Assembly (NCBI RefSeq): GCF_000425425.1
Contig: NZ_AUDK01000018.1
Coordinates: forward strand, 1 to 64,000
Source: Flavobacterium daejeonense DSM 17708
GTDB taxonomy: Bacteria > Bacteroidota > Bacteroidia > Flavobacteriales > Flavobacteriaceae
Direction of reading: 5' to 3'
Length of the DNA: 64,000 nt
This document shows positions 27,212 to 35,505 of the stretch, in pieces. Positions within the stretch are counted from its first letter, which is position 1. Each line of letters begins with the position of its first letter. The position numbers were made by a program, and so were the translations under genes. The notes below the pieces were generated by a model. It saw only the letters and a list, made by a program, of their open reading frames with translations. It did no database searches and was not told the origin of the DNA.

Positions 27212-28588
27212 TTATTTCAACAAATGCGAATAATCATCAGGTAATTCAGCATCAATATCACGGAGGTATTTTTCTAATGCTTCGATAGTTTGATGACCTG
27301 TTATTCCCATTAAAACACTTTTAGCTTCATGTGGAGTTTTTGTTTTTCTAATTTCTCTATATAGGTTGGTTATTGCAGTATGTCGAAAACTATACAAACC
27401 ATAATCCTTATTCAAATTGAAATGATCTTTTACTACCTTGAATTTTTTAGAAAAGTTATCTCTTCGGTTGTTTTCTTCGGCTTCCCATTCTGCCCCAATC
27501 GCATTAGGAGTAAATAGAAAGTGCTCAGGATTCATATTTGATAAATCAGGTAGAAGATTAATAATTTTTTGAGGGATGATTTTTACTTTGACAGCTTTGT
27601 TTTTAGCTCTAACAAATAATTTTTTTCCTTCAAGATCCAAATCTCCTATTTTCAGTCGGTTTACTTCAACGGGTCTTAAAAAATTGTAGGTAATAAATTG
27701 GATATATAATAAGAGGACAGGGTCGTTGTCTTGAACATATTTAAGTATGTCGGTTTCTTGTGTGATAGAATAGGTTTTATTTCTTTCCGGTGCTGATTTG
27801 AGGACATTAATGCTTTTTAGGTAGTTGTCCGTCATGATTTCGTTATCAACTAATGTTTGAACAATAGAACTTAGGTCAGTTCTTGTATTGTTTCGATTGC
27901 TCGCACTGGTGTTTTCCAATACATAGTTCAAGTAATTGATAAAGGTCTTTTTGTCTAAAGTTGAAATTTTATCGGAACTATTTCCATTCTGATCAAGCCA
28001 ATGCAGGAATCGATTTATTCTGCCTTGAAAACCACTATATGAAGTAGCGCCTAAAACATTTTGTTTGATTTTCAATCCAAATTGAAATGCTTCTTTGATT
28101 GTTTTTTCCTTTTTAGATTCAGGTGTAGTTTTCTTTGTTTTTATAATAGGAGTAGTCTCGGAATTCTTTTTTGTTGGGATAATAGTAGCAGTTGTTGATC
28201 TATTAATTTCTGTGTCTAATTTTTGTAGTGTATTTTTTTCTAAAACGGAATTGTCAGCATAAGGGTTAAATCCTTTTTTTAACAGGAAAAGAAGACTATC
28301 TTTTATTTGTGTCAATTTTTCATAACGTTCCTGTTTAGTCTTAAGGCTGTTAACTCCTGTTTTTATATTGCTTTGACGAACCAATTTACCTGTTAAGGGA
28401 TTTCTAAACGAATAATAAACATACCATTCTTTTGATAAAGCTTCTTCTTGTTCTAATTTAGAAAGTTTAGACCAAGCTTTTATGTTGATATTTCCAGTGT
28501 AAATATGTGGTCCAGAGTAGTTAGATTTCATGGGTAAATCGTGTACGATATCGTGTACGTTTTGTAAAAGTACTAAAAGTTTAGACAT
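27212..28588 (-). CDS. Tyrosine recombinase/integrase of the element
   Basis: 458 residues. An arm-binding and SAM-like core-binding region (about 50-230) precedes a C-terminal catalytic domain. Catalytic residues seen are Arg in NFLRPVEVNR (about 299), SFRHT (about 399; the usual H-x-x-R is Y-S-F-R), GHQ (about 432) and the nucleophile Tyr in EKYLR (about 442). The gene lies 52 bp past tRNA-Met and will integrate the element there. Residues 11-17 read VHDIVHD, encoded by the two arm-like repeats at 28538 and 28550. A later ATG at 28531 (MKSNYSG) would put these repeats outside the gene; the start is uncertain. Confidence 0.9.
   Translation of the reverse strand: MSKLLVLLQNVHDIVHDLPMKSNYSGPHIYTGNINIKAWSKLSKLEQEEALSKEWYVYYSFRNPLTGKLVRQSNIKTGVNSLKTKQERYEKLTQIKDSLLFLLKKGFNPYADNSVLEKNTLQKLDTEINRSTTATIIPTKKNSETTPIIKTKKTTPESKKEKTIKEAFQFGLKIKQNVLGATSYSGFQGRINRFLHWLDQNGNSSDKISTLDKKTFINYLNYVLENTSASNRNNTRTDLSSIVQTLVDNEIMTDNYLKSINVLKSAPERNKTYSITQETDILKYVQDNDPVLLLYIQFITYNFLRPVEVNRLKIGDLDLEGKKLFVRAKNKAVKVKIIPQKIINLLPDLSNMNPEHFLFTPNAIGAEWEAEENNRRDNFSKKFKVVKDHFNLNKDYGLYSFRHTAITNLYREIRKTKTPHEAKSVLMGITGHQTIEALEKYLRDIDAELPDDYSHLLK
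28538..28559 (+). repeat. Candidate integrase arm-type sites, right end
   Basis: ATCGTGTACG occurs at 28538-28547 and 28550-28559 with 12-bp start spacing and the same orientation as the pair at the left end (12602, 12614), 80-100 bp inside the right attachment core. It overlaps the 5' end of the integrase gene or, with the later start, its leader. Confidence 0.5.
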
Positions 28589-28594
28589 AAAAAA

Positions 28595-28618
28595 ACGGAT
28601 TAGTTTGCACTAATCCGT
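28595..28618 (-). terminator. Terminator after tRNA-Met
   Basis: A perfect 10-bp stem (28595-28604 ACGGATTAGT with 28609-28618) and 4-nt loop, followed on the minus strand by a T-run. It ends the tRNA-Met transcript immediately before the integrase ATG, so its T-run lies directly before the integrase gene. Confidence 0.8.
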
Positions 28619-28639
28619 GATTTTCAAAACGTTAAGTCT

Positions 28640-28683
28640 GTAGCGAAGACGGGAGTTGAACCCGTGACCTCAGGGTTATGAAT
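28640..28683 (-). repeat. Right attachment site within tRNA-Met
   Basis: 44 bp identical to 12496-12539. Here the repeat completes a full tRNA-Met gene, so the element brought a functional 3' end. Confidence 0.92.
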
Positions 28684-28714
28684 CCTGCGCTCTAACCAAC
28701 TGAGCTACCTCGCC
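28641..28714 (-). tRNA. tRNA-Met (CAT), integration target
   Basis: 74 nt without encoded CCA. D-stem GCTC/GAGC, T-loop TTCAACT between ACGGG/CCCGT, acceptor GGCGAGG/CTTCGCT with two G-U pairs. The anticodon loop TTCATAA carries CAT between CAGGA and CCCTG, leaving one A-C mismatch at the base of the loop. The first acceptor pair is G-U rather than the C-A mismatch of initiator tRNA, so it is an elongator or, less likely, tRNA-Ile2. The 3' part from the anticodon loop onward is the attachment core. Confidence 0.9.
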
Positions 28715-28750
28715 AATTACTCAGGGATTTTCTGTTCCTGATTGCGGGTG

Positions 28751-28780
28751 CAAAGATAGGAATAAAAATAAATCGTGCAA
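28751..28780 (-). promoter_or_regulatory. tRNA-Met promoter
   Basis: TTG (28780-28778), a 19-nt spacer and TATCTTTG (28758-28751) on the minus strand match the Bacteroidota sigma-A consensus TTG-N17-23-TAnnTTTG, 37 bp before the tRNA. Confidence 0.8.
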
Positions 28781-28868
28781 GTAAAAAATGAAGAAAAAAA
28801 ATATTTTTCAAAACGTTTTTTTTTAGACATTATATTCTATATATTCGAAAAAAAATAAATTGACCTTT

Positions 28869-29261
28869 ATGGATGTTAAAGTACGTTACGAAATTGAATT
28901 TCCTATAAATTCTTCCCCGCAATTATTGTATCAATATATTTCTACTCCTTCCGGTTTGTCGGAATGGTTTGCTGATGATGTAAATTCCAGAGGAGAGTTT
29001 TTTACTTTTATATGGAATGATTCTGAAGAAAAAGCCAGATTAGCTTCTAAAAAATCAGGAGAAAAAGTAAAGTTTAAATGGGTGGATTCGGCTAATAAAG
29101 ATACCGATTATTTTTTTGAATTGCATATTTTGGAAGATGAGTTGACCAAAGATGTTTCTCTAATGATTGTTGATTTTGCTGAAGAAAACGAAATTGATGA
29201 GGCTAAACAATTATGGGAAAACCAAATTTCAGATTTAAAACATCTCTTAGGTTCTGTATAG
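28869..29261 (+). CDS. START-like/SRPBCC domain protein
   Basis: 130 residues from ATG at 28869; an upstream in-frame TTG at 28860 is less likely. The fold resembles the AHSA1/START-like proteins of flavobacteria (YEIEFPINSSPQLLYQYI, GLSEWFADDV, FTFIWND, ISDLKHLLG), a family of lipid- or ligand-binding folds without assigned function. It is followed by a hairpin terminator and the gene for a class IV aminotransferase on the same strand. Confidence 0.8.
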   Translation: MDVKVRYEIEFPINSSPQLLYQYISTPSGLSEWFADDVNSRGEFFTFIWNDSEEKARLASKKSGEKVKFKWVDSANKDTDYFFELHILEDELTKDVSLMIVDFAEENEIDEAKQLWENQISDLKHLLGSV

Positions 29262-29282
29262 TAAATTCTATTTTTTAAAGCT

Positions 29283-29290
29283 TATATTTG
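29283..29290 (+). promoter_or_regulatory. -7 element before the class IV aminotransferase gene
   Basis: TATATTTG matches TAnnTTTG and lies 28 bp before the ATG at 29319, directly abutting the hairpin at 29290-29310. No TTG element is visible at the expected -33 position. Confidence 0.45.
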
Positions 29291-29318
29291 CCCTGAACAA
29301 AATTCAGGGCTTTTTTTT
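29290..29318 (+). terminator. Terminator of the START-like gene
   Basis: An 8-bp stem (29290-29297 GCCCTGAA with 29303-29310), 5-nt loop and a run of eight T (29311-29318). The ATG of the next gene begins at the base following the T-run. Confidence 0.75.
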
Positions 29319-30164
29319 ATGATTAATTTCAACGGAACTTTAGTAACTCAGGGATCAAATATATTAACGCAAAACAGAGGTTTTTTGTATGGTGATGCTG
29401 TTTTTGAAACAGTAAAAATTGTAAATTCTCAGGTGTTGTATTTAGAGGATCATTATTTTAGATTAATGGCTTCGATGCGTGTGGTTCGGATGGAGATTCC
29501 GATGAATTTTACAATGGAATATTTTGAAGAACAAATTCTTACGTTAACTAATAAACTGGGGATTTCTAATGTGGCACGCGTTCGTGTTACGGTTTTTAGA
29601 AATGACGGAGGTTATTATTTGCCAATAGACAAAACGGTTTCCTTTTTAATTCATGCCATAGCTTTGGATTCGACTTTGTATGCAATTGACGAAAAAGAAT
29701 ATGAGGTTGACTTGTTTAAAGATTTTTATGTGACCAAGCAGTTGTTGTCTTCAATAAAATCAACCAATCGATTGCTGAATGTTACGGCTAGTATTTTTGC
29801 CAGTGAAAATGGGCTTGATAATTGTTTGTTGTTGAATGATAGTAAAAATGTGGTAGAGGCCATTCAGGGGAATATTTTTATGCTTGTAGGAAATAAGCTG
29901 GTAACTCCTCCTGTTTCAGAAGGTTGTGTGAAGGGTGTGCTGCGTAAACAACTTTTGAAATTAGCAAAAACAATTGAAGGTTTGGAAGTGACTGAAGAAG
30001 TAATTTCTCCGTTTGATCTTCAAAAAGCAGATGAATTATTTATTACCAATGTTATAAAAGGAATTCAGCCGATAACTAAATACAGAAAAAAAACTTTTAA
30101 AACAGATTTGTCTCAAAAGTTAGTTTCTAAATTAAACGAAGTTGTTAGTGTAACTTTTAGTTAA
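29319..30164 (+). CDS. Class IV aminotransferase (aminodeoxychorismate lyase-like)
   Basis: 281 residues, PLP fold type IV. It begins MINFNGTLVTQGSN and has RGFLYGDAVFET as in PabC/Dat/Ilv enzymes. The catalytic Lys is in QLLSSIKSTNRLLN, with EAIQGNIFML and TPPVSEGCVKGVLR as the phosphate-binding region. It may be aminodeoxychorismate lyase for folate synthesis or a D-amino acid or branched-chain aminotransferase; sequence alone does not decide. Its 3' end overlaps the convergent yqgE gene by 8 bp. Confidence 0.85.
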   Translation: MINFNGTLVTQGSNILTQNRGFLYGDAVFETVKIVNSQVLYLEDHYFRLMASMRVVRMEIPMNFTMEYFEEQILTLTNKLGISNVARVRVTVFRNDGGYYLPIDKTVSFLIHAIALDSTLYAIDEKEYEVDLFKDFYVTKQLLSSIKSTNRLLNVTASIFASENGLDNCLLLNDSKNVVEAIQGNIFMLVGNKLVTPPVSEGCVKGVLRKQLLKLAKTIEGLEVTEEVISPFDLQKADELFITNVIKGIQPITKYRKKTFKTDLSQKLVSKLNEVVSVTFS

Positions 30165-30717
30165 GATAGGGATTTTCAGGAGCGTTCGACCAAATTAAAT
30201 AGTCGCCTCCTAATTCTAAAATTTGTTCTTTCCAGAAATGAGCAGATGATTTTCCTATAATTTTATTTTTATAACTGTTAGAGGTTATGATCCAGGAATT
30301 ATTGTCCATTTCATTCTGCAATTGGCTTTCGGACCAGCCAGTGTAACCCAAAAAGAAACGAATGTTGTTTTTGTTTATTTTTCCGCTGTTGATGAGTGAT
30401 TTAGTAGATTCAAAATCACCTCCCCAGTAAATTCCGTTGGAAATTTCAATGCTGTTAGGAATTAAATCCGGAACATTGTGAATAAAATACAGATTGTCTT
30501 GTTCTACCGGACCTCCGTTGTATATTTTTAAATGGGAATTAATTTCCGGAATTAAGTCTTGAATGGTGTATTTCAACGGCTTATTAATGATAAAACCAAC
30601 TGATCCGTCTTTGTCATGATCAGCTAGTAAAATCACAGATCGATTGAATGATAAATCTCCAATTATTGAAGGTTCAGCAATAAGTAATTGTCCTTTTATT
30701 AATGGTTCTGAAATCAT
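30157..30717 (-). CDS. YqgE/AlgH family protein (UPF0301)
   Basis: 186 residues, usual family length. It begins KGQLLIAEPSIIGDLSFNRSVILLADHD and contains GSVGFIINKPL, YNGGPVEQDNLYFIH and FFLGYTGWSESQL, all hallmarks of YqgE/AlgH. The biochemical role of the family is unsettled. It stands alone between the aminotransferase and HU genes. Confidence 0.9.
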   Translation of the reverse strand: MISEPLIKGQLLIAEPSIIGDLSFNRSVILLADHDKDGSVGFIINKPLKYTIQDLIPEINSHLKIYNGGPVEQDNLYFIHNVPDLIPNSIEISNGIYWGGDFESTKSLINSGKINKNNIRFFLGYTGWSESQLQNEMDNNSWIITSNSYKNKIIGKSSAHFWKEQILELGGDYLIWSNAPENPYLN

Positions 30718-30790
30718 GACTTGGTGTGTTTATTTATTAAATTTAAGAAAAAAAAATAAAAAAATCCAAACATAATCGGTAAAATGCATA

Positions 30791-30816
30791 AAAAAACCCT
30801 CAATTGAGGGTTTTTT
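30791..30816 (-). terminator. Terminator downstream of the HU gene
   Basis: A fully palindromic 26-nt hairpin (A-run, CCCTCAATTGAGGG, T-run) that can work on both strands; it lies 29 bp past the HU stop codon. Confidence 0.8.
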
Positions 30817-30844
30817 ATATTGACTAGGTTTTAGAAACAAATCC

Positions 30845-31117
30845 TTAGTTAACAGCTCCATCTAATTCAGCTCCAGCTTTGAATTTTACAACATTTTTAG
30901 CTGCAATTTGAATTGTTTTTCCAGTTTGAGGATTTCTTCCGTCTCTGGCAGCTCTTGAAGAAACTGACCAAGATCCAAATCCTACAAGAGAAACTTTTCC
31001 ACCTTTTTTCAAAGTGTCACCTACATTACCTAAAAAAGACTCTAAAGCTAATTTTGCAGCTGCTTTAGTAATTCCTGCGTCAGCAGCGATAGCATCGATT
31101 AATTCTGATTTGTTCAT
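30845..31117 (-). CDS. HU family DNA-binding protein
   Basis: 90 residues from ATG at 31117 (MNKSELIDAIAADAGITK). The HU/IHF signature GRNPQTGKTIQIAAKNVVKFKAG is intact, with GKVSLVGFGSWS before it. A longer in-frame ATG at 31189 adds 24 residues unlike any HU and is rejected. It is an abundant nucleoid-associated protein. A 13-bp palindromic terminator lies just downstream. Confidence 0.95.
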   Translation of the reverse strand: MNKSELIDAIAADAGITKAAAKLALESFLGNVGDTLKKGGKVSLVGFGSWSVSSRAARDGRNPQTGKTIQIAAKNVVKFKAGAELDGAVN

Positions 31118-31298
31118 AATAAGAGTTATTAATTGTTGGTTAAAATAAATTGTTACTACAACAAATTTAGCAGTAAATACAGACCTCACAAGTGTTTTGA
31201 CGGATTTTACCTTGTTTTGTTAATAACTTGTTTTTTTTGTTCATAACATAGTGCATTTTGACGATTTTTTTAGCTCTTTTAGCCTGTTTTTATTGAGT

Positions 31299-32246
31299 TT
31301 AAAGCGCTTTTGCTTCCTCCGAAAAAGAGATTCCGTTGAGTAATTCGGCGGTTGTCATTTTCTTTTTTCCCGGAAATTGCAAACTTAATATTTGTATAAA
31401 ACCCTCTTTTACGGCAATTTTTAATTCTTTTTTTGAACTAATAATTGTCCCGGCAGTATAGTTGTGAGAGTCTTTAATTATTTTGGAATCATAAATTTTT
31501 ACATTCCATTCCTGATTTTTGTCGGTAAAAAAACACCAGGAAGCCGGATAAGGACTTAATCCTCTTATTAGATTGTTAATTTCCGTAGCCGATTTATTCC
31601 AGTCAATCTTGCAGTTTTCTTTGTTGAGTTTATAGGCTGTTTTAATATCAGCATCATCAGTTTGCATCGTTGTTTTAACTTCTCCTTTTCCAATTAAGGT
31701 TAAGGTGTCAATTACAGTGCTACTTCCAATATTCATTAATCGGTCGTGAAGTTGTCCGGCATTTTCATTCGGATCAATTTCGGTTTCTTTGCTCAGAATC
31801 ATCGCTCCGGTGTCTATTTTATCATCAATAAAGAAAGTTGTAACTCCGGTTTTAGATTCTCCGTTAATAATTGCCCAGTTAATGGGGGCGGCTCCTCTGT
31901 AATTAGGTAGCAGTGAAGCGTGCAGGTTGAAAGTGCCTAGTTTTGGCATTTCCCAAACTGCTTTAGGCAACATTCTAAAGGCAACCACTACTTGTAAATT
32001 GGCATTAAGCGCTTTCAATTCGGCAAGAAAAGATTCGTCTTTTAAGTTAGTTGGCTGAAGTAAATTTAAATTGTTTGCTAAAGCGTATTCTTTAACAGCT
32101 GAATATTTTATTTTTTGTCCGCGACCGGCGGGTTTGTCGGCTGCGGTGATAACAGCAGCTATTTCGTAGTTGTTTTTTAAAATACTGTCAAGGATTCCTA
32201 CTGCAAAATCAGGGGTTCCCATGAATACAATTCGTAATTTTTCCAT
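31299..32246 (-). CDS. fmt: Methionyl-tRNA formyltransferase
   Basis: 315 residues, usual length. It starts MEKLRIVFMGTPDFAVGILD, has HASLLPNYRGAAP (10-formyltetrahydrofolate binding and catalysis), and DTGAMILSKETEI, then the C-terminal tRNA-binding domain. It formylates initiator Met-tRNA. The start codon shares one base with the recQ stop, so the two are co-transcribed. Confidence 0.95.
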   Translation of the reverse strand: MEKLRIVFMGTPDFAVGILDSILKNNYEIAAVITAADKPAGRGQKIKYSAVKEYALANNLNLLQPTNLKDESFLAELKALNANLQVVVAFRMLPKAVWEMPKLGTFNLHASLLPNYRGAAPINWAIINGESKTGVTTFFIDDKIDTGAMILSKETEIDPNENAGQLHDRLMNIGSSTVIDTLTLIGKGEVKTTMQTDDADIKTAYKLNKENCKIDWNKSATEINNLIRGLSPYPASWCFFTDKNQEWNVKIYDSKIIKDSHNYTAGTIISSKKELKIAVKEGFIQILSLQFPGKKKMTTAELLNGISFSEEAKAL

Positions 32247-34141
32247 TATTGTTTCAGGCTATATTTATTGTTTGGTTTTATCAGAATGTTTTCAGATTCT
32301 AATAATTCTTGTAATGCAAAGATAACATCGTTTGAAGGATTATCGAGTTTAAGTTGGATTTCTCTGGAACTTAAATCAGCTGTTTCTAGTAATTCGAGTA
32401 TTTTTTTTGAAAGAGAACTATTGGTTTCTTTTTTCTTTTTTTGTTGAATACAATAAGTACAAATGCCGCAATTAGTAGTCTGTTTTTCTCCAAAATAAGC
32501 TAAGAGCAGCTGACTTTTGCAGCGATCATCTGTTTTTATATAGTGTAAAACCGCTTCAAACTGTTCTTTTTTTAACTGATTTTGGTTTTCAAGATATTTT
32601 GAAACGCGGTTAATTGTTCTGTCGTCTTCGCGAATTTCATTAAAAATTAGAGTTGTATCATTATTTTTGGAATGATACGCTACAATTTGTTTTTCTTGTA
32701 GTTTTTCTAAAACAGTAACTACTTCGGCTTCCGTGTGATTGGATTTTTTAGCGATAAACGGAAGATTCAGCTTGATTTGCATATCGTAAATTCCGGGATA
32801 AGCTCTTAAAATTGCCAAAATAATTTCCTCGTCATTTGGACTCAGGCTGATGTAGCGGATGACTTCTTTAGAAGAAATAATAAATTGCAGACTTATTTTT
32901 TCTGAAAATTCCTGTGATAAACTAATGATTCCCTGACGGTCCAAAAACTGAATGGCATTGAAAGTTTTTAAAACCGGAAATTGGTAACGAATACAAAATT
33001 GGTTCAGATTAAAGGAAAATTGTTCATTGATGCCTTCGCCGTAAGCAATTTGAAAATAGTTGCAAATTTTGATAAAAACCTCTTTTAAGAATTTTTTATC
33101 CGGTAAAATATTTAAAAATTGATTCTCGGTTTGAGCAATATCCGACGGGCTGCTGAGTAAAATAGCAAAAGCTTTTTCGTTATTTCTTCCGGCCCGACCC
33201 GCTTCCTGATAATAGTTTTCAAGATTGTCGGGCAGTTGAATGTGGATGACGGTTTTAACATTGGCTTTGTCAATTCCCATTCCAAAAGCATTCGTAGCTA
33301 CCATAACCTGAACTTCTTCGTTCATCCAGCGTTCCATGTTTTTGGTTTTCTCCTTGGTAGGCAAGCCTCCGTGGTAAAAAGTGGCTTTGAAACCCAGTGA
33401 ATTGAGTTGTGCTGCAGTATCAGTGCAGGCTCTTCGATTTCTAACGTAAATGATAGAAGGCTGGAGGTTTTTCTTTAAAATTTGTTGAATTCTGAAAAGT
33501 TTATCCTCGATTTCAAAAACCATATAAGCAATGTTTTTTCTTTCGAATGATTTTTCAAAACATTGCGGATGTTGTAATCCCAGTTCTGTAATAATGTCTT
33601 CTTTTACTCTGGGAGTGGCTGTGGCAGTTAATGCCAGAAAAGGGACTTTAGGAAAATGTATTTTTAAATTGGAAATTTTTAGATAAGCAGGACGAAAATC
33701 ATGTCCCCATTGCGAAACACAATGCGCTTCGTCAATAGCAATTAAATTAATCGGCAGATTTTTAATGCGTTCTAAAATCCAGTCCGATTGCAGTCGTTCC
33801 GGAGAAAGATATAGGAATTTGTAATTTCCGTATTGACAATTGTCTAAAAGATCAATAATTTCGTCTGATTTAATTCCGCCGGTAAGTGCAATGGCTTTGA
33901 TGTCGCGTTTTTGTAAATTGGCAATCTGATCTTTCATTAAAGCGATTAAAGGCGAAATGACTAAGCAAATTCCTTTTTGCATTAGTGCCGGAATTTGGAA
34001 ACAGATGGATTTTCCGCCGCCGGTAGGCATGAGTGCAAAAGTATCCTTTCCGTTTAAAACCGAATTGATAATTTCTTCCTGTGGAGTTCTAAAACTGCTG
34101 TGATTCCAGTATTTTTGTAGGATTTGTAAAGCTTCAGACAT
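32246..34141 (-). CDS. recQ: ATP-dependent DNA helicase RecQ
   Basis: 631 residues with helicase (Walker A TGGGKSICFQIP, DEAHCVSQWGHDFRP), RecQ-Ct zinc (CKSQ...NCGICTYC) and winged-helix regions. The C-terminus is short, with no clear HRDC domain, similar to many Bacteroidota RecQ proteins. It acts in recombination and replication-fork repair. It is upstream of fmt on the minus strand and divergent from the DUF493 gene. Confidence 0.93.
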   Translation of the reverse strand: MSEALQILQKYWNHSSFRTPQEEIINSVLNGKDTFALMPTGGGKSICFQIPALMQKGICLVISPLIALMKDQIANLQKRDIKAIALTGGIKSDEIIDLLDNCQYGNYKFLYLSPERLQSDWILERIKNLPINLIAIDEAHCVSQWGHDFRPAYLKISNLKIHFPKVPFLALTATATPRVKEDIITELGLQHPQCFEKSFERKNIAYMVFEIEDKLFRIQQILKKNLQPSIIYVRNRRACTDTAAQLNSLGFKATFYHGGLPTKEKTKNMERWMNEEVQVMVATNAFGMGIDKANVKTVIHIQLPDNLENYYQEAGRAGRNNEKAFAILLSSPSDIAQTENQFLNILPDKKFLKEVFIKICNYFQIAYGEGINEQFSFNLNQFCIRYQFPVLKTFNAIQFLDRQGIISLSQEFSEKISLQFIISSKEVIRYISLSPNDEEIILAILRAYPGIYDMQIKLNLPFIAKKSNHTEAEVVTVLEKLQEKQIVAYHSKNNDTTLIFNEIREDDRTINRVSKYLENQNQLKKEQFEAVLHYIKTDDRCKSQLLLAYFGEKQTTNCGICTYCIQQKKKKETNSSLSKKILELLETADLSSREIQLKLDNPSNDVIFALQELLESENILIKPNNKYSLKQ

Positions 34142-34331
34142 GCAATTGCAAAAATATTAATTCGTTTTTTGAATGCTAAAAATTAAATAGCAGCCTATTT
34201 TTTCGGGGCTAAAAAACAGAATTTAAAGCAAACTTACTCAAACTAATTTAGAAATTTTAAAATAAGAGGAATCAAAATCACGAATTTGCTAAAAATCATA
34301 TTGGAGAATTTATATTTTAGAATTGAAACCG

Positions 34332-34339
34332 TATATTTG
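34332..34339 (+). promoter_or_regulatory. -7 element before the DUF493 gene
   Basis: TATATTTG matches TAnnTTTG 20 bp before the ATG at 34360; no TTG at the expected distance. Confidence 0.45.
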
Positions 34340-34359
34340 CTTTATTTTTTAAAGACAAG

Positions 34360-34644
34360 ATGGATAAGAAAACGGAGGAATTTTTCGATAGATTAAAAGC
34401 CGAATTAGAAAAAAGTAATACCTGGCCGGCTATATATTTGTTTAAATTTATTGTACCAACAGACAACGAAAAAATTAAACAGGTGGAACAGGCTTTTGAC
34501 GGTATGGGAGCGGTTATTAAAACTACGCAGTCTAAAACCGGAAAGTTTACCAGTGTTTCCATTGATGTTCAGATGGAAAGTCCTCAGGCAGTTATTGATA
34601 AGTATCTTGAAGTATCCGTTATTGAGGGAATAATTTCGTTGTAA
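34360..34644 (+). CDS. DUF493 family protein (YbeD-like)
   Basis: 94 residues with the DUF493 pattern WPAIYLFKFIVP, GAVIKTTQSKTGKFTSVSIDV. The family has an ACT-like fold and unknown function. First of a plus-strand group with a DUF4290 protein and murA. Confidence 0.85.
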   Translation: MDKKTEEFFDRLKAELEKSNTWPAIYLFKFIVPTDNEKIKQVEQAFDGMGAVIKTTQSKTGKFTSVSIDVQMESPQAVIDKYLEVSVIEGIISL

Positions 34645-34707
34645 TTTTGTCAGGAAAGACTATTTTGGAGTCTTTTTTCTGCAAAAGTTTTAAATCAATC
34701 CAAAAAT

Positions 34708-35439
34708 ATGAATCAGAAATATATAAAAGAAAATGCGAATGATGTGGTGCATCATTTGGAGTATAATGCCGAGCGTCCGCATTTGATTATTCCTGAGTAC
34801 GGACGTCATTTGCAAAAACTGATTGACCAGGCTACCGAAATTGAAGATGCTGAAACCAGAAATAAAGCAGCCAAATATATCATTCAGGTTATGGGGAGTT
34901 TAAATCCGCATTTGAGAGATGTTCCTGATTTTCAGCATAAACTTTGGGATCAGCTTTTTATCATGTCAGATTTTAAATTGGATGTCGAATCACCGTATCC
35001 AATTCCTTCCAGAGAGGTTTTGCAACTCAAACCGGAAGTTTTAAAATATCCTCAAAATTTCCCAAAATACCGTTATTACGGAAACAATATCAAATATATG
35101 ATTGATGTTGCTAATAAGTGGGAGGAAGGCGAGATGAAAAGTGCTTTGGTAAAAGTAATTGCCAATCACATGAAAAAATCTTATTTAAGCTGGAACAAAG
35201 ACACGGTGAAAGATGATGTGATTTTTGAACATCTTTACGAGTTGTCAGGGGGAAAATTGAATTTATTACAAAGTTCTGAAGAGCTTATTAATACAACTGA
35301 TTTATTGCGTACCAATAAGAGAATGTCTAATAAAGTTTCTTCTCAGGGACAGTCTAATAAAAATCAGAATAATAAAAATAATAAAGGACAGGGAAAACAA
35401 AAGTCTTTTCAAAAAAATAACAATCAAAAAAATCAATAA
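34708..35439 (+). CDS. DUF4290 domain protein
   Basis: 243 residues. The first ~180 match the Bacteroidota DUF4290 family (YNAERPHLIIPEYGRHLQKLIDQA, PYPIPSREVL, KYRYYGNNIKYMI). The C-terminal ~45 residues are a low-complexity tail rich in Asn, Gln and Lys. Function unknown; it sits between the DUF493 gene and murA, and the two may be co-transcribed with it. Confidence 0.88.
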   Translation: MNQKYIKENANDVVHHLEYNAERPHLIIPEYGRHLQKLIDQATEIEDAETRNKAAKYIIQVMGSLNPHLRDVPDFQHKLWDQLFIMSDFKLDVESPYPIPSREVLQLKPEVLKYPQNFPKYRYYGNNIKYMIDVANKWEEGEMKSALVKVIANHMKKSYLSWNKDTVKDDVIFEHLYELSGGKLNLLQSSEELINTTDLLRTNKRMSNKVSSQGQSNKNQNNKNNKGQGKQKSFQKNNNQKNQ

Positions 35440-35505
35440 AGTTGCTAGGTCTTTTTTGAAGAAAAACTTAGAATCTCAGTAACTCAGAAAAACTAAAAAA
35501 AGAAT

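Larger units (their letters stand above)
12496..28683. mobile_element. Integrative element in tRNA-Met carrying AbiE, replication genes and a defence operon
   Basis: The ends are perfect 44-bp direct repeats (12496-12539 and 28640-28683) that include the 3' part of tRNA-Met from the anticodon loop onward; the repeat-to-repeat distance is 16,144 bp. A tyrosine integrase lies at the right end next to the intact tRNA. Inside are an excisionase-like HTH protein, a RepA-like helicase, a primase-like protein, repeat arrays, a toxin-antitoxin pair and a multi-gene defence operon. No relaxase, type IV coupling protein, capsid, portal or terminase is visible, so it is neither a complete conjugative element nor a prophage. 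A mobilisable or satellite-like genomic island is the best description. Confidence 0.9.

Noticed and set aside
12496..28683. Prophage or conjugative element
   Set aside because: No capsid, tail, terminase, relaxase or type IV secretion genes are seen.
31118..31189. Longer HU protein beginning at 31189
   Set aside because: The extra residues have no HU match, and the ATG at 31117 gives the normal 90-residue protein.
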